The notes under the pieces are model-generated. The model searched no databases, was not told the origin of the DNA, and worked only from the letters and a program-made list of their open reading frames with translations. A program made the position numbers and the translations under genes. Shown here in pieces: positions 7,304 to 14,384 of a stretch of 21,372 nucleotides of DNA. Position 1 is the first letter of the stretch, and every line of letters begins with the position of its first letter. Source of the DNA: an uncultured Collinsella sp. (GTDB lineage Bacteria > Actinomycetota > Coriobacteriia > Coriobacteriales > Coriobacteriaceae); NCBI GenBank assembly GCA_900756945.1, contig CAAELZ010000095.1, positions 1-21,372 of the forward strand. Reading direction: 5' to 3'.

Positions 7304-8098
7304 CTATTCCGCAGCGCCGCTCTCGGCTCCATACGACGGCGAAAGCGCCTCGACCACATGGTGATATCGATCGATATAGATTGCACGGGCACCCAGGCGT
7401 CGCACCAAATCCTGGTGATGCGTGCTCATCAAGACCGTCTTACCCGCCGCAACGTAGGCCAGCAAAAAGTTGACCACGATGTCGCATGAATCCTCATCGA
7501 GCCCATTGGTAGGCTCGTCGAGGACCAAGATATCCGGGTTCATCGACACGACGGCCGCCAGCGCCACACGCTTCTTTTGCCCACCCGAAAGCTGATAAGG
7601 CGAGGCGTCGGCAAGGTCGGCAACTTGGAACAGTCCCATGGCATCGCGCACGCGGCGCTCGAGCTCGTCTGCTGGCAACCCCATCTGCGCGGGACCAAAA
7701 GCAACTTCCTCGCCCACCGTAGCGCAAAAGAGCTGCGCGTCGGCATTCTGGAACACAAAGCCCACGCGCTGATGGAACCGCTGGGCCGTCGCGGAATCCT
7801 TGAGATATGCCGCAACGATCACGTGCCCGTCGAACAGGTACGCACCCGCGTCCGCAAGCTCAAGGCCGTTGATAAGACGCATGATCGTCGTCTTGCCGCA
7901 GCCGTTAGGACCAAGCAGAGCAACGAGCTCCCCACGGTTCACCCGCAATGAAACGCCGTCGACCACCGTATGACCCGCATAGGAAAACACCACGTCGCGA
8001 AACTCGATGAGCGGCGTGGCCTCGGCGCCGCCCGCACCGTTCGTGCCCGCCGCACTATTCATATCGATCGTCAAAACGTCGCCCTTCCCTATTTGCAT
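7304..8098 (-). CDS. nikO: ATP-binding subunit of an ECF-type nickel/cobalt importer (NikO/CbiO)
   Basis: The 264-aa ABC ATPase powers uptake of Ni2+ or Co2+ with the NikQ and NikMN proteins encoded upstream. It shows a Walker A motif at 63-70 (GPNGCGKT), Q-loop glutamine 117 (FVFQNADAQLF), signature LSGGQ at 170-174, Walker B ILVLDEPTNGLD ending in D194-E195, and the switch histidine in STHHQD. It starts 22 bases after the nikQ stop. The ATG at 8098 has only a weak GGGG before it. A TTG at 8074 has a better-spaced GGAAGGG and may be the true start, shortening the protein by eight residues. Nickel is preferred over cobalt because of the predicted NikR operator and the NikMN fusion; substrate is not proven by sequence. 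Confidence 0.88.
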   Translation of the reverse strand: MQIGKGDVLTIDMNSAAGTNGAGGAEATPLIEFRDVVFSYAGHTVVDGVSLRVNRGELVALLGPNGCGKTTIMRLINGLELADAGAYLFDGHVIVAAYLKDSATAQRFHQRVGFVFQNADAQLFCATVGEEVAFGPAQMGLPADELERRVRDAMGLFQVADLADASPYQLSGGQKKRVALAAVVSMNPDILVLDEPTNGLDEDSCDIVVNFLLAYVAAGKTVLMSTHHQDLVRRLGARAIYIDRYHHVVEALSPSYGAESGAAE

Positions 8099-8120
8099 CC
8101 CCAGCCGGAATCAGCAGCGC

Positions 8121-8957
8121 CTACAGCACGGCGCACAACGCTGCCAGCAGCACCACGCCGGCCGCATAGATCGCATCGCGCCAGTCAAACCCGGCGCGTG
8201 CAGGCGCCGGATACACGCCGGCAAAGCCGCGGCAAAGCATGGCCTCGTCCATCGCGCGGCTGCATTCCATCGCCTTGATAAACGTCATGCCCATGATACC
8301 CGCCAGCGAGTCGGTGCGCGAAAAACCCGCAGGCGCACGACCCACGCTGCGCAGCATGACCGATTCGTACAGATCGTGCGCCGTGCGTCCCAGCACCTCG
8401 ATGTGTTTGAGCGCCATATCAAACGTAAAGATAACTTCGTCGGGTAGATGCAGCATCTTGAGCGCCGCCGACATGCGGCTCCAGGTAAGTGTCCATGAAA
8501 CGCCCAGCACCAGCGACACATTAATGAAGGTCTTGAGCGCGATCTTGAGCATGGCGCCCGTGGCAGACGCGCCCAGCAGCAGGGCAGGCAGTGCCAGAAC
8601 CACCGCAAGCCCCGTGGCGCCGAGCGCCGGTACAAAGGTCGCACGCAGCCCGCGTACGGGGCGCACGGCAACGAGCACCAACGCGATTGCCGCCATCAAC
8701 ATCAGGTACAGCGGGCTCTGCGTCAGACACACGCACAGGACGCAGACGAACATCCCCACCAGGCGCACCGGAGCCGAAACGCAAGAAAGGGCGCGGTCGA
8801 CCATCGACCCGCCCTCGTGCGCGCCTCCACCCAGGCGAACCCGCTCAAGCAGGCTCGCCAGGTGCAGGACATTCTTTTGCATCACACGATGCCGAGCCCC
8901 CGCGGGCTCGTAACGCTCCTCGGCCGCAAGCCAACTAGGCAGCTCGGCTATTGCCAT
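8121..8957 (-). CDS. nikQ: Transmembrane subunit of the nickel/cobalt ECF importer (NikQ/CbiQ)
   Basis: The 278-aa integral membrane protein is of the CbiQ/EcfT type, which couples the ATPase to the substrate-binding membrane component. It has about five hydrophobic segments, starting near LVGMFVCVLCVCL. The cytoplasmic coupling region follows, ending in EAMLCRGFAGVYPAP, where CRG replaces the usual ARG. The start codon overlaps the last 23 bases of nikMN, which shows translational coupling. The ATG at 8957 is preferred over a GTG at 8963 because an AAGGA ribosome site is better spaced. The gene order M-Q-O is the classical one for nickel/cobalt ECF systems. Confidence 0.88.
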   Translation of the reverse strand: MAIAELPSWLAAEERYEPAGARHRVMQKNVLHLASLLERVRLGGGAHEGGSMVDRALSCVSAPVRLVGMFVCVLCVCLTQSPLYLMLMAAIALVLVAVRPVRGLRATFVPALGATGLAVVLALPALLLGASATGAMLKIALKTFINVSLVLGVSWTLTWSRMSAALKMLHLPDEVIFTFDMALKHIEVLGRTAHDLYESVMLRSVGRAPAGFSRTDSLAGIMGMTFIKAMECSRAMDEAMLCRGFAGVYPAPARAGFDWRDAIYAAGVVLLAALCAVL

Positions 8958-10020
8958 GAGCACCGCTTTCCTTGACCGTCAGCGAGACCAGGCGGAATGC
9001 GATGGTGAGCACCGCCACGCCAATCACACCGGAAAGGATATACATCGCGGCCTGGCCGGCAAAGCCAAGGCCCTGCTCCTCGGAATAGGCCTGCAGATAA
9101 TCGCCCGTGGGCAGTGCATCGGCAAAGGTCGGGGTATCGAGGCCGACCGAAGCCTGCAGGCTGTCGTCGCCAGCCTCCTGAACGGCGGTCGCGGCGCCCT
9201 CGGCGTCCCACTCACCCCAGGCGTCACCCGTGGCCAGCAGGCCCAGCGGCGTGGCCACGACGAGCACGGCAACCAGGATGAGCGTGGGGACCAGCGAGGT
9301 CTTCTTGGCAGCAGCGCCCTCGGCAGCGAGCTGGCCATCGACGGCCTCTGGCCCGACGATAATGCTCGGCGCCGTCTTCTTAATGAAACCGTAGATGGCG
9401 GCCGTCGCCACGCCCTCGATCACGCCGGCAACCAGCATATGCGGGATCAACATGGCCGGAATAGCCACGGACAGCGGGAAGGGGCAGTACAGCGGCGCGC
9501 CCGAAGCGTTGGTAAAGAGCATCGGCTGAATACCAAACTCGATTGCCGCGCACAGGGCCGCCAGACACAGGCCGACCCAGCCGCTCACGATGGCAGAAAC
9601 CGAGGTGCCCCAGCTCTTGTCGTGCAGACGGCTGTTGAGCGCACGGAACACGATAGCAGCGACAAACGGCAGCACAAAGGCCATGTTAAAGCAGTTGGCG
9701 CCAAACGACAGAACGCCGCCGTCGCCAAACAGCAGCGCCTGCAGCGCCAGCGCGACCGAGACAGCGATAGCCGCGGCCTCGGGGCCCAGCAGCAGCGCGA
9801 TGAGTGCGCCGCCGACGGCGTGGCCTGTGGTGCCGCCGGGCAGCGGAACGTTAAACATCATGAGCAAGAAAGAGAATGCGGCGCAGATGCCCAGAAAAGC
9901 CATGTGCTCGCGATCGAGCGTGGCGCGCACCTTCTTGATGCAGTGGACCCACACGGGCACCATCGCGACCGCCATGACGGCATCGGTCTGCGGGGACAGA
10001 TAATTATCTGGAATGTGCAT
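8935..10020 (-). CDS. nikM: Fused NikM-NikN nickel (or cobalt) permease component (CbiM family)
   Basis: This 361-aa membrane protein binds the metal ion. It begins MHIPDNYLSP: in NikM/CbiM the N-terminal Met and His2 bind the metal, and H67 (GGTTGHAVGG) lies at the position of the known third ligand. The CbiM-like part takes up about the first 220 residues. After a linker, a CbiN/PDGLE-like domain follows: one membrane helix (TLILVAVLVVATPLGLLA), AWGEW, a polar outer loop and a final helix. This replaces a separate NikN. The start is fixed by GGAGG five bases before the ATG at 10020 and by the family's strict MHI N-terminus. The leader carries the predicted NikR operator. Confidence 0.9.
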   Translation of the reverse strand: MHIPDNYLSPQTDAVMAVAMVPVWVHCIKKVRATLDREHMAFLGICAAFSFLLMMFNVPLPGGTTGHAVGGALIALLLGPEAAAIAVSVALALQALLFGDGGVLSFGANCFNMAFVLPFVAAIVFRALNSRLHDKSWGTSVSAIVSGWVGLCLAALCAAIEFGIQPMLFTNASGAPLYCPFPLSVAIPAMLIPHMLVAGVIEGVATAAIYGFIKKTAPSIIVGPEAVDGQLAAEGAAAKKTSLVPTLILVAVLVVATPLGLLATGDAWGEWDAEGAATAVQEAGDDSLQASVGLDTPTFADALPTGDYLQAYSEEQGLGFAGQAAMYILSGVIGVAVLTIAFRLVSLTVKESGAHGNSRAA

Positions 10021-10075
10021 ATACGCCTCCCGGTTGTCGGCACGCGATCGCAGCGCCGTTTGAATCACCTTGCCA

Positions 10076-10103
10076 GTGTTACGTATTGCTAGGTTCGTAA
10101 CAC
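10076..10103. promoter_or_regulatory. Predicted NikR operator upstream of nikMQO
   Basis: GTGTTAC (10076-10082) and GTAACAC (10097-10103) are perfect inverted half-sites separated by 14 bases, and the pairing extends one base inward on each side. As I recall, GTGTTAC-N13/14-GTAACAC is the form described for NikR sites in delta-proteobacteria. It begins about four bases downstream of the predicted start of transcription for the nickel transporter operon, a place where nickel-loaded NikR would block transcription. No nikR gene is in the window. Confidence 0.72.
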
Positions 10104-10113
10104 GCCGCCGGCT

Positions 10114-10141
10114 ATCATAGCAAACGGCGCACTGCCAACAA
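10114..10141 (-). promoter_or_regulatory. Promoter of the nikMQO operon
   Basis: On the minus strand TTGTTG (10141-10136) and TATGAT (10119-10114) are spaced 16 bases apart. Transcription would start near 10107, so the leader of about 87 bases contains the whole NikR-like palindrome. The -35 hexamer lies in the loop of the pheT terminator hairpin. Confidence 0.6.
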
Positions 10142-10156
10142 AGCAGTGCGCCGTTT
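10122..10156 (-). terminator. Hairpin terminator after pheT
   Basis: A perfect 14-bp stem AAACGGCGCACTGC / GCAGTGCGCCGTTT with a 7-base loop starts 32 bases past the pheT stop codon. The minus-strand tail is TTTGCTATGAT, so the U-tract is poor. The plus-strand side ends TTTTGC. It most likely stops pheT transcription before nikM. Confidence 0.6.
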
Positions 10157-10187
10157 TGCAATACATTCGTCACAGACGCAAGCGATC

Positions 10188-12641
10188 CTAGCCGCGAACC
10201 TCGCCGTTTACGCCCTTGCACACCTTGGTGACGATCTTCTGGTGCGCCTTCTCGACCTCTTCGCTGGTAAGCGTGTGGTCGTCCGAGCGATACGTAAGCG
10301 CAAAGGCCATGGACTTCTTGCCCGCTCCGATGCGGATGGGATCGCGGTAGACGTCGAACAGACGCACGCCCTCGAGCAGTTTGCCGCCGGCGCTGGTAAT
10401 ACGGCGCTCAAGATCCTCGCAGGTCACAGCGTTGTCGACCACGATAGCAAGGTCGTGCTCAACGGCAGGGTACTGCGAGAACTCACGGTAGTTCTCCTGA
10501 TTGCGGGCGCCCTTGATCAGCTTGTCCAGATCGAGCTCAAAGGCGACGACGACCTCGTCGATGCCCATCGCCTCGCGCGCCTCGGGGTGGATCTCGCCGA
10601 CCCAGCCCAGCACGGTGCCGCCGGACAGAACCTCGGCGGCACGGCCTGGCTGCAAGAAAGCGTAGCCCTCGCCCTCGACGGGACGGAAGCGAACCTTCTC
10701 GATGCGCAGCTGGGCGAGCAGCTCCTCGACAACGCCCTTGCCAAAGAAGAAGCGCAGCTTGCGGTACTTCATGTTCCAGGACTGCTCGCTCCACTGGCCC
10801 GAAAGCACGCCCGCGACGGACTTGGTCTCCTTGGGCAGGCTGGCGCTCTCGCGACCGTGGAACAGGCTGCCGACCTCGTACAGGTGCACGTTGGGCGTGC
10901 CGTGGGCCTCGTTGTAGGCAACGGACTGCAGCAGGCCCGGCAGCAGCGAACGACGCATCTCGGTCTGCTCGGCTACCAGCGGGTTCATGAGCACCACGGG
11001 GCAACCGCGGCCCTCGGTGGACATGCCGATCTTCTCCAGGTCGCCCGGGGCGGCAAAGCCAAAAGTCGTGGTCTCGTTGAGGCCGCAGGCGCGCAGGATC
11101 TCGCCGACCTTGCGGGTGAGCTTCTGCTCGCGGGTCAGGCCGCCGATGTGGTTTTTGGCAGCCGGGATGGTCGCCGTCACGCGGCCCATGCCCCATAGGC
11201 GCAGGACCTCCTCGATCAGGTCAATCTCGCGCGGCAGGTCGGGGCGGAAGCTCGGCGGGGTAACCATAAAGTCCTCGCCGTCGCGCTCGACGGTGCAGCC
11301 CAGACGGGTGAGCGAACGTTCGATAAACTCGGGCTCGATGTCGGCGCCGCAGATGGCGTGCACGCGGGCCAGGCGCAGCTTGATGCTGTCGATGGTCTTG
11401 GGCGCGGGGAAAACGTCGACATAACCGGGAGCAACCTCGCCGCCGGCGATCTGTTCGATGAGCGCGCAGGTAACGTTGGCGACATCCACGCAGCCGGTCT
11501 CATCGACCTGGCGCTCAAAGCGAATGGAGGCGTCGGAGATCAGCGACAGATCGCGGCTGGTGTGCGAGGTGCGACCGGCATTGAAGCAGGCACTCTCGAC
11601 CATCACGTCGACGGTGTCGTCCTCGATCTCGGAATCCATGCCGCCCATAACGCCGGCCAGCGCCACGGGGCGCTCGCCGTCGGTGATAAGGCCCATGCCG
11701 GCGTCGAGCACGCGCTCCTCGCCATCGAGCGTCGTGAACTTCTCATCCTGCTGGGCGGCGCGAACCACCACGCGACGCCTGCCCTCGCGCTCGGCAAAGG
11801 TGTCCAGGTCGAAGGCGTGCAGCGGCTGACCGGTGAGCATCATCACGTAGTTGGTGATGTCGACGATGTTGTTGTGCGGGCGCACGCCCAGGGCGTTGAG
11901 GCGCTTGACCATCCAGTCGGGCGACGGGCCGACCTTCACGTTACGTACGATGCGGGCGACGTAGCGGTCGCACAGGCCCTCGTCAGCGATCTCGACGGAA
12001 AGCTCGTCGTCGGTCGCGCGGCCGGTTTCGGCCTTGATGGCGGGCAGCTCAACGTGGAAATCGCGGTCGAAGATGGCGCCGGTCTCGCGGGCCATGCCGA
12101 TCATGGACAGGCAGTCGGGACGGTTGGGCGTGATCTCGCAGTCGAGCACGGTGTCGCTCGAGCCCACGTACTCGGCAAACGGCATGCCGCAGGGCGTATC
12201 CTCGGGCAGGATCATAATGCCGGAGTGGTCGCCGCCCAGGCCGAGCTCGCGTGCGGAGCAGTTCATGCCCATGGACACAACGCCGCGAAGCTTGCTCTTC
12301 TTGATCTTGACGTCGCCGGGCAGCACGGCGCCGATCATGGCCGTGACGATGTGGTCGCCGGCCTCAAAGTTCTGCGCGCCGCAGACGATCTGCAGCGGAG
12401 CGGGATTGCCGTCGGCGTCGAGGTTCTTGTCACCCACGTCGACCGAGCACACATACATATGGTCGCTATCGGGGTGAGGGGTCTTGGTGAGCACCTTGGC
12501 GGTCACCACGTGGTCGAAGGACTCGCCCACAGTGTCGATCGCCTCGACCTCGGTACCGGTACGGATATATTCGTCCGAAAGGGTCTTGGGATCCTCCGGA
12601 ATATCGATCATGGTCTTGAGCCAGTCGTAAGAAACGCGCAT
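10188..12641 (-). CDS. pheT: Phenylalanyl-tRNA synthetase beta subunit
   Basis: The 817-aa beta chain pairs with PheS in the (alpha-beta)2 enzyme that charges tRNA-Phe. In order it shows an N-terminal stretch MRVSYDWLKTMIDIP, an EMAP-II-like tRNA-binding OB fold (VVTAKVLTKTPHPDSDHM), the B3/B4 editing domain (middle third) and the B5 domain (TIDSIKLRLARVHAICG onward). A catalytic-like core and a C-terminal anticodon-binding FDX-ACB domain (FSQYPAVEHDLAIVV to the end) follow. The length is normal. The ATG is preceded by AAAGGAG, nine bases away. It is the second gene of pheST, separated from pheS by a 161-base gap that holds a long palindrome; such genes are usually almost adjacent. Confidence 0.96.
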   Translation of the reverse strand: MRVSYDWLKTMIDIPEDPKTLSDEYIRTGTEVEAIDTVGESFDHVVTAKVLTKTPHPDSDHMYVCSVDVGDKNLDADGNPAPLQIVCGAQNFEAGDHIVTAMIGAVLPGDVKIKKSKLRGVVSMGMNCSARELGLGGDHSGIMILPEDTPCGMPFAEYVGSSDTVLDCEITPNRPDCLSMIGMARETGAIFDRDFHVELPAIKAETGRATDDELSVEIADEGLCDRYVARIVRNVKVGPSPDWMVKRLNALGVRPHNNIVDITNYVMMLTGQPLHAFDLDTFAEREGRRRVVVRAAQQDEKFTTLDGEERVLDAGMGLITDGERPVALAGVMGGMDSEIEDDTVDVMVESACFNAGRTSHTSRDLSLISDASIRFERQVDETGCVDVANVTCALIEQIAGGEVAPGYVDVFPAPKTIDSIKLRLARVHAICGADIEPEFIERSLTRLGCTVERDGEDFMVTPPSFRPDLPREIDLIEEVLRLWGMGRVTATIPAAKNHIGGLTREQKLTRKVGEILRACGLNETTTFGFAAPGDLEKIGMSTEGRGCPVVLMNPLVAEQTEMRRSLLPGLLQSVAYNEAHGTPNVHLYEVGSLFHGRESASLPKETKSVAGVLSGQWSEQSWNMKYRKLRFFFGKGVVEELLAQLRIEKVRFRPVEGEGYAFLQPGRAAEVLSGGTVLGWVGEIHPEAREAMGIDEVVVAFELDLDKLIKGARNQENYREFSQYPAVEHDLAIVVDNAVTCEDLERRITSAGGKLLEGVRLFDVYRDPIRIGAGKKSMAFALTYRSDDHTLTSEEVEKAHQKIVTKVCKGVNGEVRG

Positions 12642-12697
12642 CTAACTGGTCTCCTTTCATAAATGCGGCTTTGAGCCGGAAAACTGCAACGGAGACG

Positions 12698-12794
12698 GGT
12701 TTTCCAAGTGCCGCAGATTGCCTTGAAAGAGGAGGGCCGCGTACTTAGGTACGCAACCGACGATTGAAAGGCAAGGTGCGGTGCTTGGGAAAGC
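12698..12794. repeat. ERIC-like imperfect palindrome between pheS and pheT
   Basis: Arms of about 28 bases at 12701-12727 and 12764-12792 pair with few mismatches (TTTCC-AAGTGCCGCAG against CGGTGCTTGGGAAA and neighbours). The centre is a perfect GCGTAC-TTAG-GTACGC palindrome at 12739-12754. The element fills most of the gap inside an operon, and in the mRNA would form one long hairpin without a U-tract. It looks like an inserted dispersed repeat or an RNA-processing element. A smaller stem CGGCT/AGCCG at 12666-12678 follows before the pheT ribosome site. Confidence 0.65.
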
Positions 12795-12802
12795 CGCCGG
12801 GG

Positions 12803-13879
12803 CTAGAACTGATTTAAGAAGCGCATATCGCCCGTCATCAGCGTTCGCAGGTCGGGCAGGTCGTAGCGCAGGGCCGCGACGCGCTCGGCGCCAATGCCAA
12901 AGGCGAAGCCGGTGTACTTCTCGGGGTCGATGCCGCAGTTGATCAGGACGTTGGGGTCGACCATGCCGCAGCCCAGGATCTCGATCCAACCGCTGTGCTT
13001 GCAGAAGTTGCAGCCCTTGCCGCCGCAGACGTGGCAGCTCACGTCCACCTCACAGCTGGGCTCGGTGAAGGGGAAGAAGTGCGGGCGGTAACGCGTCTTG
13101 CGATCCTCGCCAAACATGCACTTAACAAAGTAGTCGAGCGTGCCCTTAAGGTCGCCAAAGGTGATGCCCTCGTCAACGACCAGGCCCTCGATCTGGTTGA
13201 ACTGCGGCAGGTGGCAGGCGTCGGCCGTGTCGGGACGATAGACGGTGCCCGGGCAGATCATGTAGATGGGCGGCTTCTGCGACTCCATAGTGTGGATCTG
13301 CACGCCCGAAGTCTGGGTGCGCAGCAGCACGTCGGACTCGCCGTGGGCGTGAGCCTCGGGGTGCGCGACGCTGCCGGGGTTGTTGTCGACCACGTAGAAG
13401 GTATCGCGGGCCGAGCGGCTCGGGTGATCCATGGGGGCGTTGAGCGCGGTGAAGTTGTAGTAGGAGGTGTCGACCATGGGGCCGGACTCGACGGTGTAGC
13501 CGATGCCGCAGAAGATGTCCTCGGCCTCCTCGATAATCTGCTTGATCAGGTGCTGATGGCCGATCTGCGGACGGATGCCCGGCAGCGTGATGTCGACGGC
13601 GTCGTGCTCCAGTGCGCGCTTGAGGGCGGCGGCCTTCATCTCGGTGTTGCGCTCGTCGAGCATGCCCTCAATCAGCTGGCGCATCTCGTTGGCGCGCTTG
13701 CCCATCACGGGACGATCCTCGGGGGCGAGCTTGCCCATCATGCGCATCAGGCCGGTGATGCGGCCCTTGCGACCGAGCAGCTCAACGCGCGCAGCCTCGA
13801 GCTTGGCGGCGTCGTCGGCGCCTGCGACGAGCTCCTTGGCCTCTTCCTCGAGTTTGACCAGATCATCAATCAGACTCAT
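12803..13879 (-). CDS. pheS: Phenylalanyl-tRNA synthetase alpha subunit
   Basis: The 358-aa catalytic chain activates phenylalanine and transfers it to tRNA-Phe. An N-terminal coiled-coil arm (DLVKLEEEAKELVAGADD onward, about 1-85) is followed by the class II core. That core has LLRTQTSGVQ, motif 2 as YRPDTADACHLPQFNQIEGL and motif 3 in GFAFGIGAERVAALRY. Compared with the family as I know it, there are about 16 extra residues between DTFY and LLRT, and a four-cysteine knuckle CHVCGGKGCNFC that may bind zinc. The ATG at 13879 has an AGGGAAG ribosome site close by. A reading frame continues upstream to 14062 but crosses the T-box terminator, so that extension is rejected. Confidence 0.95.
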   Translation of the reverse strand: MSLIDDLVKLEEEAKELVAGADDAAKLEAARVELLGRKGRITGLMRMMGKLAPEDRPVMGKRANEMRQLIEGMLDERNTEMKAAALKRALEHDAVDITLPGIRPQIGHQHLIKQIIEEAEDIFCGIGYTVESGPMVDTSYYNFTALNAPMDHPSRSARDTFYVVDNNPGSVAHPEAHAHGESDVLLRTQTSGVQIHTMESQKPPIYMICPGTVYRPDTADACHLPQFNQIEGLVVDEGITFGDLKGTLDYFVKCMFGEDRKTRYRPHFFPFTEPSCEVDVSCHVCGGKGCNFCKHSGWIEILGCGMVDPNVLINCGIDPEKYTGFAFGIGAERVAALRYDLPDLRTLMTGDMRFLNQF

Positions 13880-13965
13880 GTCTTCCCTTTCGTCTCTCGC
13901 GCTCTCCGTTTGCCGAGGCGGCTGCCGCCGCCTGGCGTTGTGAAAACGCGGCCCGGTTCGGTAAC

Positions 13966-14005
13966 AAAAAACCGCCCTCGGGCATGTGCATTGCCCAAGG
14001 ACGGT
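13966..14005 (-). terminator. T-box regulatory terminator upstream of pheS
   Basis: On the minus strand CCGTCCTTGGGCA pairs fully (two G-U pairs) with TGCCCGAGGGCGG around a 7-base loop, followed by six T. The left arm overlaps the segment that would pair with the T-box sequence, giving the antiterminator/terminator switch. Confidence 0.92.
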
Positions 14006-14247
14006 TGAATTCCGCGGTACCACCTTGTTTGACGCGGCGGATGTCTGGCCCGCCGTGCCCACTCTGCGCCCCTTATCGCGAGGCTCACGGCTTCCCTACT
14101 GGGGACATCGCCGCCGCTGGCCGCGTGCCCGTTGAGGTCGCTGCTCGGGAGTGAACGCTTGGCCCTTGTCACCGCAGGAAGGCTTGCAGCCCATGACCTT
14201 CCCTCTCTTGCCGGCGACGCGGCGGGCAAAACCCTCTCCGTCAACGC
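13966..14247 (-). promoter_or_regulatory. T-box riboswitch leader controlling pheST (tRNA-Phe sensor)
   Basis: The minus strand carries the conserved T-box sequence AAGGTGGTACCGCGG (14026-14012), whose TGGT pairs with the uncharged tRNA 3' end, followed by an intrinsic terminator. About 100 bases upstream, Stem I is closed by CGTTGA (14246-14241) pairing with TCAACG (14135-14130). Within Stem I, TTC at 14155-14153 stands on the 3' side of an internal loop next to a GGAG/CTCC helix and is followed by A. That is the place expected for the specifier codon, and UUC is a Phe codon. Uncharged tRNA-Phe would favour the antiterminator and switch on pheST. It accounts for most of the 505-base gap between pheS and the divergent gene. 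Confidence 0.9.
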
Positions 14248-14257
14248 ATTGGGCTAC

Positions 14258-14263
14258 AGGATA
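14258..14263 (-). promoter_or_regulatory. Possible -10 element of the pheST promoter
   Basis: TATCCT on the minus strand would start the transcript near 14251, just before Stem I of the T-box. I see no clear -35 hexamer at 16-18 bases. Overlapping it upstream is a small palindrome CCACA-TTG-TGTGG (14265-14277). The promoter of the divergent carboxypeptidase gene must also lie in 14264-14373, but I cannot place it with confidence. Confidence 0.35.
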
Positions 14264-14384
14264 CCACATTGTGTGGGCGTATCGCCGCGTTCCGTTTTGT
14301 TCGTGCTGGGTACAAGGCAGGTAGCTGTGCAAACTGGCCGCGCGCCCACCCGAAGCGCTCGGCTCGCGAGATCAAGGATATGGT

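Noticed and set aside
10021..10187. Cobalamin riboswitch in the nikM leader
   Set aside because: The leader is only about 87 bases and lacks a B12-box-like core; the perfect GTGTTAC palindrome explains the regulation better.
13880..14062. N-terminal extension of PheS by 61 residues
   Set aside because: It would translate the T-box sequence and its terminator; the MSLIDD start has a ribosome site and gives the normal family length.
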